64,000 bases of DNA from an uncultured Muribaculaceae bacterium (GCA_944321725.1 CALUMI010000005.1:55780-119779), one strand, 5' to 3'. Numbered from the stretch's first letter, positions 9,723 to 19,399 are shown. The notes: generated by a model from the sequence alone, not told the origin. A program made the numbers and translations.

Positions 9723-10652
9723 ATGCCAATACTGCTCGACAACGAACCAATAAAAAAGCCCGTAGCCGCCACCATAGGCATGTTCGACGGTGTGCACAAA
9801 GGACACCGGTTCATATTGTCGCAACTCATCACTGCAGCAAAAGAAAACGGACTTGAAACAGCTGTCATCACATTCAAAAACCACCCGCTAAGCGTAATAC
9901 GGGAAAACTGCAGTCCGAAGCTGCTAATGTCGCCGGACGACCGCCTGAAAACGATAGAGTCATCAGGAATCGACTATGTTGTGGCTTTGGAGTTCTCCAA
10001 GCAGTTGTCGAAACTGACCGCAAAAGAATTTCTGCAATATATACACGACTATTACAGTGTGAGAATGCTGATAACCGGCTACGACAACAAATTCGGCAGC
10101 AACAAAGACGACACCTACGACGACTATGCCGCCTATGGCAAAAGCGTAGGCATAGAGCTGAGGAAATGCCGGGAATATGCCGCCGGCGAAGGAAAAATAT
10201 GCTCATCATCGATTCGCGCGCTTCTCTCAGATGGCAATGTACAGGCGGCGGCGGAAATGTTGGGATACAATTACAAACTGTCGGGGACAGTGGTCGGAGG
10301 ATTTGCCAACGGCAGAAAGATAGGCTTTCCTACAGCAAACATTTCCGTCGGAGATACGGTTGTAGTCCCGCGCGACGGTGTCTATGCAGTAACCGTGAAC
10401 ACACCTGATTTCGGAGAACGGCAAGGGATGCTCAACATCGGAACACGGCCAACTTTCGACAACGGCGACAAGCGCACTGTCGAAGTCAACATTTTCGACT
10501 TTTCCGGAAATCTTTACGGCAAGCGCATCGATGTGGCGTTTGTCGCAAAAATACGCGAGGAGCGCAAAATGGGCTCACCAGAAGAGCTGCGCGCCCAACT
10601 CGCGCGCGACAGCGTCAAAGCAAAAGAATTATTATCAAAATCCATAATATGA
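9723..10652 (+). CDS. ribF: Bifunctional riboflavin kinase/FAD synthetase
   Basis: 309 aa, normal length. The N-terminal FAD synthetase domain has the nucleotidyltransferase motif GMFDGVHKGH (about 17-26). The C-terminal flavokinase domain has GRKIGFPTANI (about 197-207). It converts riboflavin to FMN and FAD in the cytoplasm. The stop overlaps the upp start (ATGA), so the two are coupled. ribH lies 1.8 kb further on in a separate unit. Confidence 0.95.
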   Translation: MPILLDNEPIKKPVAATIGMFDGVHKGHRFILSQLITAAKENGLETAVITFKNHPLSVIRENCSPKLLMSPDDRLKTIESSGIDYVVALEFSKQLSKLTAKEFLQYIHDYYSVRMLITGYDNKFGSNKDDTYDDYAAYGKSVGIELRKCREYAAGEGKICSSSIRALLSDGNVQAAAEMLGYNYKLSGTVVGGFANGRKIGFPTANISVGDTVVVPRDGVYAVTVNTPDFGERQGMLNIGTRPTFDNGDKRTVEVNIFDFSGNLYGKRIDVAFVAKIREERKMGSPEELRAQLARDSVKAKELLSKSII

Positions 10653-11302
10653 AAATTATAAACTTTGCAGAACACAACTCCCTTGTCTGCCAATACATGA
10701 TGGAGTTAAGAGATGAGGCAATACAGAAAGACATGATGCGTTTCCGCACAAACATAAAGCGGATAGGCAACATAGCCGCTTATGAGATATCGAGAACCCT
10801 CAACTATAAAAAAATCGCCACGACAACATGTCTTGGGACGGCACAAAGCAATGTGATAGACGAAACCGTCGTGCTCGCAACCATTCTGCGCGCCGGCCTT
10901 CCGCTGCATCAGGGTCTGCATGAATTTTTCGACCATGCCGAAAACGCCTTTGTGTCAGCATACCGCAAATACGTCAGTGAAAACGATTTCCGCATTCACA
11001 TCGAATATATCGCAGCCCCGCGTATCGACGACAAGACATTGGTTATCTGCGACCCGATGCTTGCCACAGGCTCGTCAATGGATCTCGCCTACGAGGCTCT
11101 GCTGACAAAAGGCCATCCGTCAAAAATTCATCTTGTTTCTGTAATCGCCTCACGGCAGGCAATCGACTATCTGCGCAACAAATTTCCGGAGGACACAACG
11201 CTGTGGGTGGCGGCTATCGACGATGCCATCAACGAGCACAAATACATCGTACCCGGACTTGGCGACGCAGGCGACCTCGCCTACGGTGAGAAAACCGATT
11301 AG
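10649..11302 (+). CDS. upp: Uracil phosphoribosyltransferase
   Basis: 217 aa. The PRPP-binding loop is VICDPMLATGSS (near 129-141), and the C-terminal uracil-binding region ends in PGLGDAGD. It salvages uracil to UMP. The start overlaps the ribF stop by four bases. The stop abuts the stop of the convergent glycosyltransferase gene with no spacer. Confidence 0.95.
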   Translation: MKIINFAEHNSLVCQYMMELRDEAIQKDMMRFRTNIKRIGNIAAYEISRTLNYKKIATTTCLGTAQSNVIDETVVLATILRAGLPLHQGLHEFFDHAENAFVSAYRKYVSENDFRIHIEYIAAPRIDDKTLVICDPMLATGSSMDLAYEALLTKGHPSKIHLVSVIASRQAIDYLRNKFPEDTTLWVAAIDDAINEHKYIVPGLGDAGDLAYGEKTD

Positions 11303-12292
11303 TCATTTGCCGCAAAAATACTTCATAAAAGGCGGAACAGCGCGATAGGCAAATGAATGCACATAACGCCACGCGTCGGCATAAGCCTTGAGATGAGTGG
11401 AAAAGACGCTTGGTTTACGGCGTTTCAACGCAAACAGCGCCCTGAACAATGTCTGCCACACAAACAACGAGAAGAAAGCCGCCGCACATGCGATTTTCCC
11501 GAAAAATCCGGCCGGAACCAACTGTGTGCGCCACCAAATAATAAAATTGAGCTTTATAGAATTGTACGAAAACTCGTCTTCTGTAAGGCTGTAGCTGCTC
11601 TTGGCGTTGAGATGCACAATCCCGCTGTTGAGATGAAGCAGGAGCTTATAGCCGTAGCGATACATCTTATAAAACAAAAGCTGGTCTTCTCCAAGAGCAT
11701 ATCTGAATGAATCAATCCACCGCTCGTCCTCAAAATGGACAGCAAGAAAGGCCGACTTTCTGCAAAGCGAGGCGCAACCGGCACCGCTCTGTGTCGGGTA
11801 GGCATCTTTCTTTGGCGACACACGATAGGTGTGGGCCGATGATTTGCGTATCTTAAAGCCCCATTTTGTGAAACGCGACGGCAATATCCATTCCTCAACC
11901 GCACAACGTAACAGCTGGCGGAAAGATGTGGCGGCAACGAATGTTTCCGGAATCACGCAATCCGCGTTATACTCACACAGCGCGTCGAACAATTTCTCCA
12001 CTCCGCGCTCCGGAAGATAGATGTCATCGTCAAGCATAAGCAGATAGTCAGTATCCGCCTCTTCGTAACCCACAGCCCTCTGCGCGACCATACCTTTCCG
12101 GCAACGGATATACTGCTCCACTCCAACAGTTTCTTTCGGTATGTCGTAGCCTTCGGCTATATACACAAGTATTTTCTTCGGACGGACAGTCTGCTTGCAT
12201 AAGGATTGCAATGTCGTAAGGTACTTGTCGCCCGACTTTCCAAGCGTGCGAATAACAGCGCAATATTCAGGATAGTTTTTTACCGTCTGCAT
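11303..12292 (-). CDS. Glycosyltransferase family 2
   Basis: 329 aa. The GT-A fold is evident: an N-terminal nucleotide-binding strand, the metal-binding MLDDDIYLP motif near residue 85-95, and a downstream acidic motif LGEDQLL near 200 that would hold the catalytic base. A hydrophobic stretch around 258-282 suggests membrane association. It stands alone, convergent with upp and divergent from ribH, so the glycan it builds is not indicated. Confidence 0.87.
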   Translation of the reverse strand: MQTVKNYPEYCAVIRTLGKSGDKYLTTLQSLCKQTVRPKKILVYIAEGYDIPKETVGVEQYIRCRKGMVAQRAVGYEEADTDYLLMLDDDIYLPERGVEKLFDALCEYNADCVIPETFVAATSFRQLLRCAVEEWILPSRFTKWGFKIRKSSAHTYRVSPKKDAYPTQSGAGCASLCRKSAFLAVHFEDERWIDSFRYALGEDQLLFYKMYRYGYKLLLHLNSGIVHLNAKSSYSLTEDEFSYNSIKLNFIIWWRTQLVPAGFFGKIACAAAFFSLFVWQTLFRALFALKRRKPSVFSTHLKAYADAWRYVHSFAYRAVPPFMKYFCGK

Positions 12293-12356
12293 CAGAAAAA
12301 TTCAGTTTCACGCAAATTTAGTCATTCGATGCCAAACATGGAATTTTTCAACGGCG

Positions 12357-12388
12357 TTTGCGCAAATTTATAGTTTTATCTAATTTTG
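12357..12388 (+). promoter_or_regulatory. ribH promoter (TTTG-N20-TAATTTTG)
   Basis: TTTG at 12357-12360 and TAATTTTG at 12381-12388 with 20 bp between, about 30 bases before the ribH ATG. No FMN riboswitch-like leader is visible; the leader is only about 25 nt. Confidence 0.75.
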
Positions 12389-12418
12389 TAATACCGATAA
12401 CCCCAACACACAAGAGTT

Positions 12419-12910
12419 ATGTCAACACAATTACAAGTTGAAAACAAAAAAAGCGCGGCATTGCCCAAAGTGGCAGATTTGAGAGTGGGTATAGTAGTGG
12501 CCGAATGGAACAGGCACATCACCGATGCGCTGCTGCAAGGAGCATTGGACGTGTTTAATCGCGAGGGCTACCCGAAAGGCAATATCATAGTGCGCCACGT
12601 GCCCGGCAGCGTAGAGCTGACATTCGGCGCTTCGTGCATGATAAACGACACGGATGTAGATGTCGTAATAGTGATAGGATGCGTCATAAGAGGCGGAACA
12701 CCGCATTTCGACTATGTGTGCCAAAGTGTCACACAAGGGATAACCACCATCAATACGGAGGGCGATGTGCCGGTGATTTTCGGAGTGCTGACAACCGACG
12801 ACGAGCAGCAGGCTCTCGACCGCGCCGGAGGCAAATTGGGCAACAAAGGAGCTGAGGCGGCTGAGGCGGCAATAAAAATGGTGGCTTTTATCGACAGCCT
12901 CAACGATTAG
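12419..12910 (+). CDS. ribH: 6,7-dimethyl-8-ribityllumazine synthase
   Basis: 163 aa, full length. Typical RibH motifs are present: the substrate-binding PGSVELTFGA stretch, GCVIRGGTPHFDYVC (with the catalytic histidine region) and PVIFGVLTTD. It makes lumazine from the pyrimidine and dihydroxybutanone phosphate precursors in riboflavin synthesis. The stop codon overlaps the stop of the convergent gene (shared TTAG at 12907-12910). Confidence 0.95.
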   Translation: MSTQLQVENKKSAALPKVADLRVGIVVAEWNRHITDALLQGALDVFNREGYPKGNIIVRHVPGSVELTFGASCMINDTDVDVVIVIGCVIRGGTPHFDYVCQSVTQGITTINTEGDVPVIFGVLTTDDEQQALDRAGGKLGNKGAEAAEAAIKMVAFIDSLND

Positions 12911-13416
12911 CCCTTTATCATCCCGAGAAGCTCTTTTATTTCGAGATTGGTCAGCGAGCGCACCTCTTTCAGCTTGGCGACAAGTCCGTCTGCCATAGTG
13001 CATATCGACTTGTCGCTGAAAACACGGTGCATATAATTGAACGTGTCCTCAAACAGTCTGCTTATCTCATCCTCCTCCAATTGGCAAACACGCTTTCCCT
13101 CTTCCGACACAGTTTTAAAAAGCGATTGTTTCACATCGTGGAACGTAAGCCGCTTTTTATCGGCAGAGCGGCACAGCATATTGGCGATAAGCATCGCTAT
13201 TGTCATCTGATAATGCCTTAAGGTAATCTCCCATGACTCTTTGGCGGGAAGAGCCGGGTTTCCGCTGTAATAGTAGTCGGATGTAAAAGTGATGTACCCG
13301 CTTTCCTCATCGTCTATATCGATTTTGTACAACAAATCCTCGCCATTGCATACAGTCATGCCTATGGCCATTCCGGCAACGCCATAGCATTTATCCTCTT
13401 CGTCTTTGTATTTCAT
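12907..13416 (-). CDS. Hypothetical cytoplasmic protein
   Basis: 169 aa, no signal peptide or membrane segment. It begins with an acidic beta-rich stretch (residues 1-60) followed by a mostly helical half containing FHDVKQSLF and a C-terminal LTNLEIKELLGMIKG helix. I do not recognise the family. It has a perfect promoter of its own and is convergent with ribH, overlapping it by 4 bases. Confidence 0.8.
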   Translation of the reverse strand: MKYKDEEDKCYGVAGMAIGMTVCNGEDLLYKIDIDDEESGYITFTSDYYYSGNPALPAKESWEITLRHYQMTIAMLIANMLCRSADKKRLTFHDVKQSLFKTVSEEGKRVCQLEEDEISRLFEDTFNYMHRVFSDKSICTMADGLVAKLKEVRSLTNLEIKELLGMIKG

Positions 13417-13436
13417 AATCCCTTAAAAAAGCCGTG

Positions 13437-13467
13437 CAAAGGTAATTATAATACTTTCTTAATCAAA
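13437..13467 (-). promoter_or_regulatory. Minus-strand promoter (TTTG-N19-TACCTTTG)
   Basis: On the minus strand TTTG (13467-13464) and TACCTTTG (13444-13437) are 19 bp apart, a consensus match about 20 bases before the start at 13416. The -33 element overlaps the 3' end of the neighbouring aminotransferase-like gene. Confidence 0.75.
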
Positions 13468-14638
13468 ATCGCGACACGGCTTCTTTCAACTGCGAAAGAG
13501 CTTTCTCAAGCACCTTGCGCGGACATGCCACATTCAATCGCATGTGATACTCGCCGCCGGGTCCGAACATCTCCCCGTCGTTAAGAGCCAAATGGGCTTT
13601 TGATATGAACAAGTCGTCCAATCGCAAGCCTTTAAGCCCGGTCGCCGAACAGTCAAGCCACATCAGGAAAGAGGCCTGAGGCCGCAACGGTTTGATTTGA
13701 GGTATGTTGTCTTTCAAATAATTCTCAACAAAGCATATATTTCCCTCTATATATTCCAACAATTCGTCAAGCCAATCCTCACCCTTTGTATAAGCCGCTT
13801 CTGTGGCAAGAGTGACAAACATTGTCGGAGCACTGAACTCATTGACTTCCATCCATTTGAAAAACCCATCTCTTATGGCAGCATTTTTTATCACGCACCA
13901 AGAGCTCACTATACCGGGTATATTGAATGTCTTCGACGGGGCTCCAAGTATTATGCTGTTTGTCGAGGCCTCTTCCGACACCGTCGCAAAAGGAGTGTAG
14001 CGGTTTCCGAACAGCTCAATGTCGGAGTGTATCTCATCACTTACAACAATAGTACCGGCGGAGGCACAGATATGCGCCACTTTCCGCAAATCCTCCTTAG
14101 TCCATACAATGCCTCCGGGATTGTGCGGATTGCAAAGAATCATCATTTTAGGCTTTTCAACCGCAATTTTCGATTTCAAATCATCGAAATCCATCTTTAA
14201 TGTGCCGTCAACATAATGCAGTTGGTTGTTGACCACAATCCGCCCGTTGCCCTCCACCACGTTCTTAAAAGGATGATAGACAGGTTCCTGTATCAATATT
14301 TTGTCGCCCGGCGACGTGAAATAATTTACAATATAGCCTATTCCGCGCACTATACCCGGCACATAGCACAGTTCATCCCGCTCCACCGCGAAGCCGTGCC
14401 TGCGGCGCAGCCACCCGATGATTGCGTTCCAATAGCATTCGCGCGCTATGGGATAACCGTAAACTTTATGGCTGACACGCTTTTCCAACGCCTCATAAAT
14501 AGCCGGACACACCTCAAAATCCATGTCGGCTATCCACAACGGCAACAAGTCGTCACGCCCGTAGGCATCACGCAGCCCGTCGTATTTCACACAATCGGTA
14601 TTCCTCCTGTCAACGACTTTATCGAAATCGAACTTCAT
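13463..14638 (-). CDS. PatB/MalY-type PLP C-S lyase
   Basis: About 391 aa fold-type I PLP enzyme of the MalY/PatB group (cystathionine beta-lyase, sometimes regulatory). The N-terminus (KFDFDKVVDRR...KYDG) and LPLWIADMDF are characteristic. The PLP lysine is in GAPSKTFNIPG, preceded by the SDEIHSD aspartate motif and NPHNPGG. An in-frame TTG lies two codons upstream at 14644, but the ATG at 14638 is preferred. A TAATTTTG -7 box sits about 20 bases upstream on the minus strand. It should cleave cystathionine or cysteine to an amino acrylate, releasing a thiol. Confidence 0.9.
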   Translation of the reverse strand: MKFDFDKVVDRRNTDCVKYDGLRDAYGRDDLLPLWIADMDFEVCPAIYEALEKRVSHKVYGYPIARECYWNAIIGWLRRRHGFAVERDELCYVPGIVRGIGYIVNYFTSPGDKILIQEPVYHPFKNVVEGNGRIVVNNQLHYVDGTLKMDFDDLKSKIAVEKPKMMILCNPHNPGGIVWTKEDLRKVAHICASAGTIVVSDEIHSDIELFGNRYTPFATVSEEASTNSIILGAPSKTFNIPGIVSSWCVIKNAAIRDGFFKWMEVNEFSAPTMFVTLATEAAYTKGEDWLDELLEYIEGNICFVENYLKDNIPQIKPLRPQASFLMWLDCSATGLKGLRLDDLFISKAHLALNDGEMFGPGGEYHMRLNVACPRKVLEKALSQLKEAVSRF

Positions 14639-14776
14639 ATCCAAATCTTAATTTCACGCAAAATTAAGCAAACACCGAGAATATAGCTACCGGCAAGCGG
14701 ATGTTTAAAAACATAAAGGCGGACCGCGCATATAAAAACGCTGTCCGCCACACCACTATGAAAAAACAATTACCTG

Positions 14777-15412
14777 TCAGAAAAACAAACCTACCCGGAA
14801 ACCTATATTGCTTTGATTGTCGATATCTGTTGAAAGCACTTTGCTCTTATTGGTGGCGAAATTATAGAACCCGGCCACATGGAAGCCGAAATGCTTTGTA
14901 TTGGCCGGATAAATCCGCAGCCCTATCTCAGGCGACACATAGTATCCCCAACTTTTATCCTGCACATAATAGGCATTATAGTACGATGTGTTTCGCGCAA
15001 ACATAGCTCCGGTCTTTATCCCGAAATAAGGGATTAAACGTCCGTGGTCTACGAAATTCACAGCCGCCGACACTCCGAACGGAAGCTGAAACGCGGAGTT
15101 CTGACGGTCGGTTGTCAATGCCGCAGTCGGCGATAAACTTATTTCCTGACGATTGAAATATCTGTGATTGGTATGGAAATTGGCAAACGCGCCAACCGTG
15201 AAATTCGGAGTCAAATCAAAAATGCCCTCGAAATTCATGCCCCAACCGCTGATTCCCGATGCAAAATCAGAATTAAGCGGGGCATTCATCTGCCAGTCAA
15301 TGACCACATGCGCATCGTCGGCAAATTTTCTCGCATAAGCCATGCCGGTCGCGAAAACAGCAACCAACCCCAACAACAAAAATCTTCCGTATTTTAAAAA
15401 TATATTTTTCAT
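14777..15412 (-). CDS. Outer-membrane beta-barrel protein
   Basis: About 211 aa. The start at 15412 is chosen because it begins a clean signal peptide (MKNIFLKYGRFLLLG, cleavage after MAYA) and has a GGAGG ribosome site about 8 bases upstream; longer forms would overlap the preceding gene. The mature part alternates short amphipathic strands with turns (GWGMNFEGIF, YFGIKTGAMF, SPEIGLRIYP) and ends in a terminal Phe, as 8-strand outer-membrane barrels do. It is the last gene of a three-gene minus-strand envelope operon. Confidence 0.82.
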   Translation of the reverse strand: MKNIFLKYGRFLLLGLVAVFATGMAYARKFADDAHVVIDWQMNAPLNSDFASGISGWGMNFEGIFDLTPNFTVGAFANFHTNHRYFNRQEISLSPTAALTTDRQNSAFQLPFGVSAAVNFVDHGRLIPYFGIKTGAMFARNTSYYNAYYVQDKSWGYYVSPEIGLRIYPANTKHFGFHVAGFYNFATNKSKVLSTDIDNQSNIGFRVGLFF

Positions 15413-15428
15413 ACGACTATCCTCCATT

Positions 15429-16055
15429 TTATTCTTTGCCAAGATAATCCGACTGCCGGAAAGCCTGACTTATCCCGTTTAGCATCAAATTCATATCATA
15501 GCGTCCGTTTCCATAGCAAAAGCCATAGATTTCGGAATACCAAATTACAGGCAATCGCTTGTCCGCATCGTCTTTGTGCGAGAGATCGGCCATTTCAAGC
15601 ATCAGAGAGTGTGTGACATAGTTATATGAATACGCCACAGTGTACGGATAATACCATCCTCCCCACCATGATCCCCAAAAACTATAGTCCCACCAACCGG
15701 GATACCAACCGCCTCCACCTACGACAACATGATTGTTTTCAGCAAGGTAAGACACTTGCAAGCCTAAAGACGCGGCATCTTTGTTATTGGTTCTCACATA
15801 GCCTCTGCTTTCCATTTCAGAGGCGATTTCCGATATTATCCTGTCGGAATTGTCGTCTTTCCAGAATTCGGCTCTGTTGCCATTCACCTCAAGTATGCTG
15901 TCAGGAAGATAATACGTGTCAAACGAACCGAAATCCACATCATCGGCATGGTCGGTATACACCACCAAATCGCTGTCGAGCTTATCCATGTCGGGATTTT
16001 TCTCACAAGAGGCAAACGCCAACAGCGGAACAACCAATAAAAACATTTTTTTCAT
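15429..16055 (-). CDS. DUF4136 lipoprotein
   Basis: About 208 aa. The start at 16055 gives a lipoprotein signal with lipobox FASC (Cys17) and a GAGGAT ribosome site upstream. The DUF4136 pattern is visible: SFDTYYLPDS near the start, a helix with RIISEIASEMESRGY, and a Gly/Trp/Tyr-rich middle (GGGGWYPGWWDY). Such proteins are periplasm-facing lipoproteins of unknown function. It is the middle gene of the operon with the barrel protein and the DUF4251 gene. Confidence 0.87.
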   Translation of the reverse strand: MKKMFLLVVPLLAFASCEKNPDMDKLDSDLVVYTDHADDVDFGSFDTYYLPDSILEVNGNRAEFWKDDNSDRIISEIASEMESRGYVRTNNKDAASLGLQVSYLAENNHVVVGGGGWYPGWWDYSFWGSWWGGWYYPYTVAYSYNYVTHSLMLEMADLSHKDDADKRLPVIWYSEIYGFCYGNGRYDMNLMLNGISQAFRQSDYLGKE

Positions 16056-16081
16056 AATACCATCCTCAAAAAACATGATTA

Positions 16082-16639
16082 CTATAAACTGCGGCCTTTG
16101 AACACTGTGCTTTTATCGCTTGGCAACAACACGCCGGAAAGCCGCAAATTGTTGGAATTGAAATCCGGCATTATTTCGGCTGTCGCCTTATTGCACGACT
16201 TAAACAGGCGGATTCTCACTGTGGCCGATATTCCAACTCCCATCACGGCCATCGACACCATCGTGTCTCCGCTCCGCTTGTCGGTTGTCACGCTATAATT
16301 GGTCACATTTCCGTCGACAGTGACTCCACCCATGCCGTTTGCCCCGCTTACCGGCACATCAAACGCCGTCTGGACAGCAGCCCTGCCCTTATCGACAGTG
16401 ATGAAATTTGTGCTTGACGAAACATTGACAGTATATCCCCTCTTGAACGTCACACTGCCGGCCTCCAATGTAAACACTGTATCATTGACCGCCTTTACAG
16501 CCTCCCCGTACAACAATTTATCCAACTGTTCTTCCAACGCTTTCCTCTCTTCATTTGTAAGCCCGCGCGTTTCTTGAGCAAACATCTGCATCACCACGCA
16601 TATCAGCATGGCTAATGCCACAAACCTAAAACTCTTCAT
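16082..16639 (-). CDS. DUF4251 secreted protein
   Basis: 185 aa with an N-terminal signal peptide (cleavage near MFAQ). It matches the DUF4251 pattern: an early helix NEERKALEEQLDKLL, then beta strands (TFKRGYTVNVSSSTNF, GGVTVDGNVTNYSV) and a C-terminal LSGVLLPSDKSTVF. The function is unknown; related proteins are periplasmic or outer-membrane attached. It is the first gene of the minus-strand operon, transcribed from the 16640-16973 spacer. Confidence 0.85.
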   Translation of the reverse strand: MKSFRFVALAMLICVVMQMFAQETRGLTNEERKALEEQLDKLLYGEAVKAVNDTVFTLEAGSVTFKRGYTVNVSSSTNFITVDKGRAAVQTAFDVPVSGANGMGGVTVDGNVTNYSVTTDKRSGDTMVSMAVMGVGISATVRIRLFKSCNKATAEIMPDFNSNNLRLSGVLLPSDKSTVFKGRSL

Positions 16640-16973
16640 AACTTTTTTATTTACGCTATCAAAACAAACTTCCTACAAAAAAACTGCGCATAAACACCAA
16701 CTAATTCTACCCGAATAGCAATATTTCACAAACCGGACACATATTTCACAATAAAATCATTAATAATGTATGAATTAAATATTCAACACAAGAATACGAC
16801 ATTGATTAAAATTTTTTTGCCATCCCGGAAATTTATGTAAATTTGCAATACAACTTCAAAATTACATAAAACCATTTTCAAAAACATTCATGCCGCCAAT
16901 ATCAAACAGATAATTGGCACAAAATTCTTAACTTTGCAAAAACAAAAGCAAACTTTCACAAGACAAACACGAT
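16640..16973. other. Divergent intergenic region (334 bp), AT-rich
   Basis: Spacer between the divergent DUF4251 and aminotransferase genes, strongly AT-rich with runs of A and T. It must hold two promoters. A TAACTTTG -7 box for the plus-strand gene lies at 16929-16936. I could not find a convincing minus-strand promoter, an operator palindrome or a small ORF. Confidence 0.6.
16929..16936 (+). promoter_or_regulatory. -7 box (TAACTTTG) for the aminotransferase gene
   Basis: TAACTTTG fits TAnnTTTG and lies 37 bases before the ATG at 16974. The -33 element is poor. Confidence 0.5.
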
Positions 16974-18167
16974 ATGGAACACATTTCACAAAGAATCCAA
17001 GCCCTGTCGCCATCGGCAACGCTGGCAATGTCGCAAAAAAGCAATGAGCTGAAAGCGCAAGGAGTAGACGTAATCAACTTGTCGGTCGGCGAACCGGATT
17101 TCCACACACCCGGGCATATAAAAGAAGCCGCAAAAAAAGCAATCGACGACAATTTCACATTCTACACACCTGTGGCAGGCTACATGTCGCTGCGCAAAGC
17201 GATAGCCGCGAAGATGAAAAACGAAAACGGTCTGGATTTCGCACCCGAACAGATTGTGGTGTCAGGAGGAGCAAAACAATCATTGTGCAATGTGATTCTT
17301 GCGACCATAAATCCCGGCGACGAGGTTGTCATCCCGACACCTGCATGGGTAAGCTACGTGGAAATGGTGAAACTTGCCGAAGGAGTGACCGTTACCGTCC
17401 CGGCAGGGGTTGACCAGAATTTCAAAATCACGCCGGAACAATTAGAGGCGGCAATCACCCCGAATACACGAATGGTGCTGCTCTGCTCGCCTTCAAACCC
17501 CACCGGCAGCGTATATTCGCGCGACGAGCTGAAAGCGCTTGCCGACATAATAGCAAAACATCCGCAAATTCTCATTCTATCGGATGAGATATACGAGCAC
17601 ATCAACTTTACAGGCTCTTTCACATCGATAGCCGAGTTTGAGAGCGTGCGCGACCGCACGATAATAGTCAACGGCGTATCAAAAGCATACGCGATGACTG
17701 GTTGGCGCATCGGATTCATCGCCGCTCCGCTGTGGGTGGCAAAAGCCACTACAAAGCTGCAAGGGCAATACACGTCAAACCCCTCGTCGATAGCACAAAA
17801 AGCAGCAGAAGCCGCATATACCGGGCCTCAAGACTGCGTAGAGGAAATGCGCAAAGCCTTTGAGCGCCGCCGAGACCTCGTCACCTCCCTGCTCAAAGAA
17901 ATACCGGGATTGAAAATCAATCATCCCGAAGGGGCATTTTACATATTTCCGGAAGTTTCAGCATATTTCGGCAAACAACACGGCGACCGCGTAATCAACG
18001 ACGCCAATGATGTGGCCATGTACCTGCTCGAAGAGGCACACGTGGCAACAGTCAACGGCGACGCGTTCTGCGCTCCGGGCTATATCCGGCTGAGCTACGC
18101 CACAAGCGACGACAACATCCGCGAGGCATGCCGCCGAATCGCCGACGCCCTTTCCAAGCTGAAATAA
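16974..18167 (+). CDS. Aspartate-type aminotransferase (class I PLP)
   Basis: 397 aa, full length for subgroup Ib aspartate aminotransferases. Visible are NLSVGEPDFHTP near the N-terminus, CSPSNPTGSVYS, SDEIYEH (PLP-ring aspartate) and the lysine motif NGVSKAYAMTGWRIGF. It should exchange amino groups between aspartate and 2-oxoglutarate; relatives also act on prephenate, so the exact substrate is open. The stop overlaps the following acyltransferase start (TAATG). Confidence 0.92.
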   Translation: MEHISQRIQALSPSATLAMSQKSNELKAQGVDVINLSVGEPDFHTPGHIKEAAKKAIDDNFTFYTPVAGYMSLRKAIAAKMKNENGLDFAPEQIVVSGGAKQSLCNVILATINPGDEVVIPTPAWVSYVEMVKLAEGVTVTVPAGVDQNFKITPEQLEAAITPNTRMVLLCSPSNPTGSVYSRDELKALADIIAKHPQILILSDEIYEHINFTGSFTSIAEFESVRDRTIIVNGVSKAYAMTGWRIGFIAAPLWVAKATTKLQGQYTSNPSSIAQKAAEAAYTGPQDCVEEMRKAFERRRDLVTSLLKEIPGLKINHPEGAFYIFPEVSAYFGKQHGDRVINDANDVAMYLLEEAHVATVNGDAFCAPGYIRLSYATSDDNIREACRRIADALSKLK

Positions 18168-19312
18168 TGACACGCGAAACGACTTATTTGGCATCCAAGC
18201 CACACTACGAGATTCTCGACGGATTGCGTGGTGTGGCCGCATTGATGGTCATCGTGTTCCACCTTTTTGAAGCCCATGCAGGAGGCAACCACCTCACCCA
18301 AATCATCAATCACGGCTATCTCGCCGTAGATTTCTTCTTTATGCTGTCGGGCTTCGTGATAGGCTATGCCTACGACGACCGCTGGGACAGGATGAGTGTT
18401 GGCACCTTCTTCAAAAGGCGCGTGATACGTCTGCATCCTATGGTAGTCATGGGAAGCATTGTCGGAGCCGCGCTGTTCTATTTCCAAGCCGCGCCATGCT
18501 TTCCGCAAATAGCCGATACGCCCGCAGCCAAGTTAATAGCAATAATGCTGCTCGGATGCACCCTTTTGCCTCTTCCTCTGAAATGGGACGTAAGGGGATG
18601 GACGGAGATGCACCCGCTCAACGGCCCTGCATGGTCGCTATACTACGAATACATCGCCAACATCCTGTATGCTCTCGTGATAAGGCGGTTCAGCAAAACT
18701 TTGCTATGGATTTTTGTGGTGCTTGCAGCATCAGCCACCACATATCATTTGCTGACTACGCCGATGGGCGACATGGTGGGAGGCTGGGCACTCAACTTGG
18801 AGCAGCAGAAAAACGGTTTTATACGCCTGCTGTATCCGTTCTTCAGCGGCCTGCTGCTCTATCGCATGGGTTGGATAATGCGCCGCCGGAAACACGCTTT
18901 CCTCTATAGCAGCCTGCTGATAATCGCCGTGCTGTCACTGCCGCGTTTCGGCGGAGAAACACGGTTTTGGATAAACGGCCTTTACGAGGCGGCGTGTATC
19001 ATATTCGTCTTTCCGCTGATAGTGTCGATGGGTGCCGGCGGACGGCTCACAGGCAAGCGGTCATCGCTCGTGTGCAAATTTCTCGGCGACATATCATATC
19101 CCATCTACATAACCCACTACCCCATTGTCTACGTCTACACGGCATGGGTGTCGCGCAACAATGCCACAATCGCCGAAGGCGCGCCATATATGACACTTGT
19201 TTTCATCTCGGCTGTTGCGCTTGCCTACGCGTGTCTGCGGCTGTACGACATACCGCTGCGCCGTTGGCTGACCAACCGCTTTTTAAAACACATTCCCTCA
19301 CGCAAACAGTAA
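18167..19312 (+). CDS. Acyltransferase-3 membrane protein, intact copy
   Basis: 381 aa, starting at the ATG that overlaps the aminotransferase stop. It is an OafA/YrhL-type acyltransferase-3: the N-terminal motif YEILDGLRGVAALMV, a VFHLFEAH histidine motif, FFFMLSGFVIGYAY, and about ten membrane segments. Such enzymes move acetyl or other acyl groups onto envelope sugars. It is closely similar to the second copy at 36968-38127, which is frameshifted; this one reads through. Confidence 0.92.
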   Translation: MTRETTYLASKPHYEILDGLRGVAALMVIVFHLFEAHAGGNHLTQIINHGYLAVDFFFMLSGFVIGYAYDDRWDRMSVGTFFKRRVIRLHPMVVMGSIVGAALFYFQAAPCFPQIADTPAAKLIAIMLLGCTLLPLPLKWDVRGWTEMHPLNGPAWSLYYEYIANILYALVIRRFSKTLLWIFVVLAASATTYHLLTTPMGDMVGGWALNLEQQKNGFIRLLYPFFSGLLLYRMGWIMRRRKHAFLYSSLLIIAVLSLPRFGGETRFWINGLYEAACIIFVFPLIVSMGAGGRLTGKRSSLVCKFLGDISYPIYITHYPIVYVYTAWVSRNNATIAEGAPYMTLVFISAVALAYACLRLYDIPLRRWLTNRFLKHIPSRKQ

Positions 19313-19337
19313 AAACTACGGAATATTACCGCATTTT

Positions 19338-19368
19338 TTTGCAACAACAAATCTTATACTTACATTTG
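19338..19368 (+). promoter_or_regulatory. Bacteroidota promoter (TTTG-N19-TACATTTG)
   Basis: TTTG at 19338-19341 and TACATTTG at 19361-19368, exactly 19 bp apart, about 31 bases before the ATG of the zinc-ribbon gene. Confidence 0.78.
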
Positions 19369-19399
19369 TATATTACAAACTTAATAAACAACGTTTTTT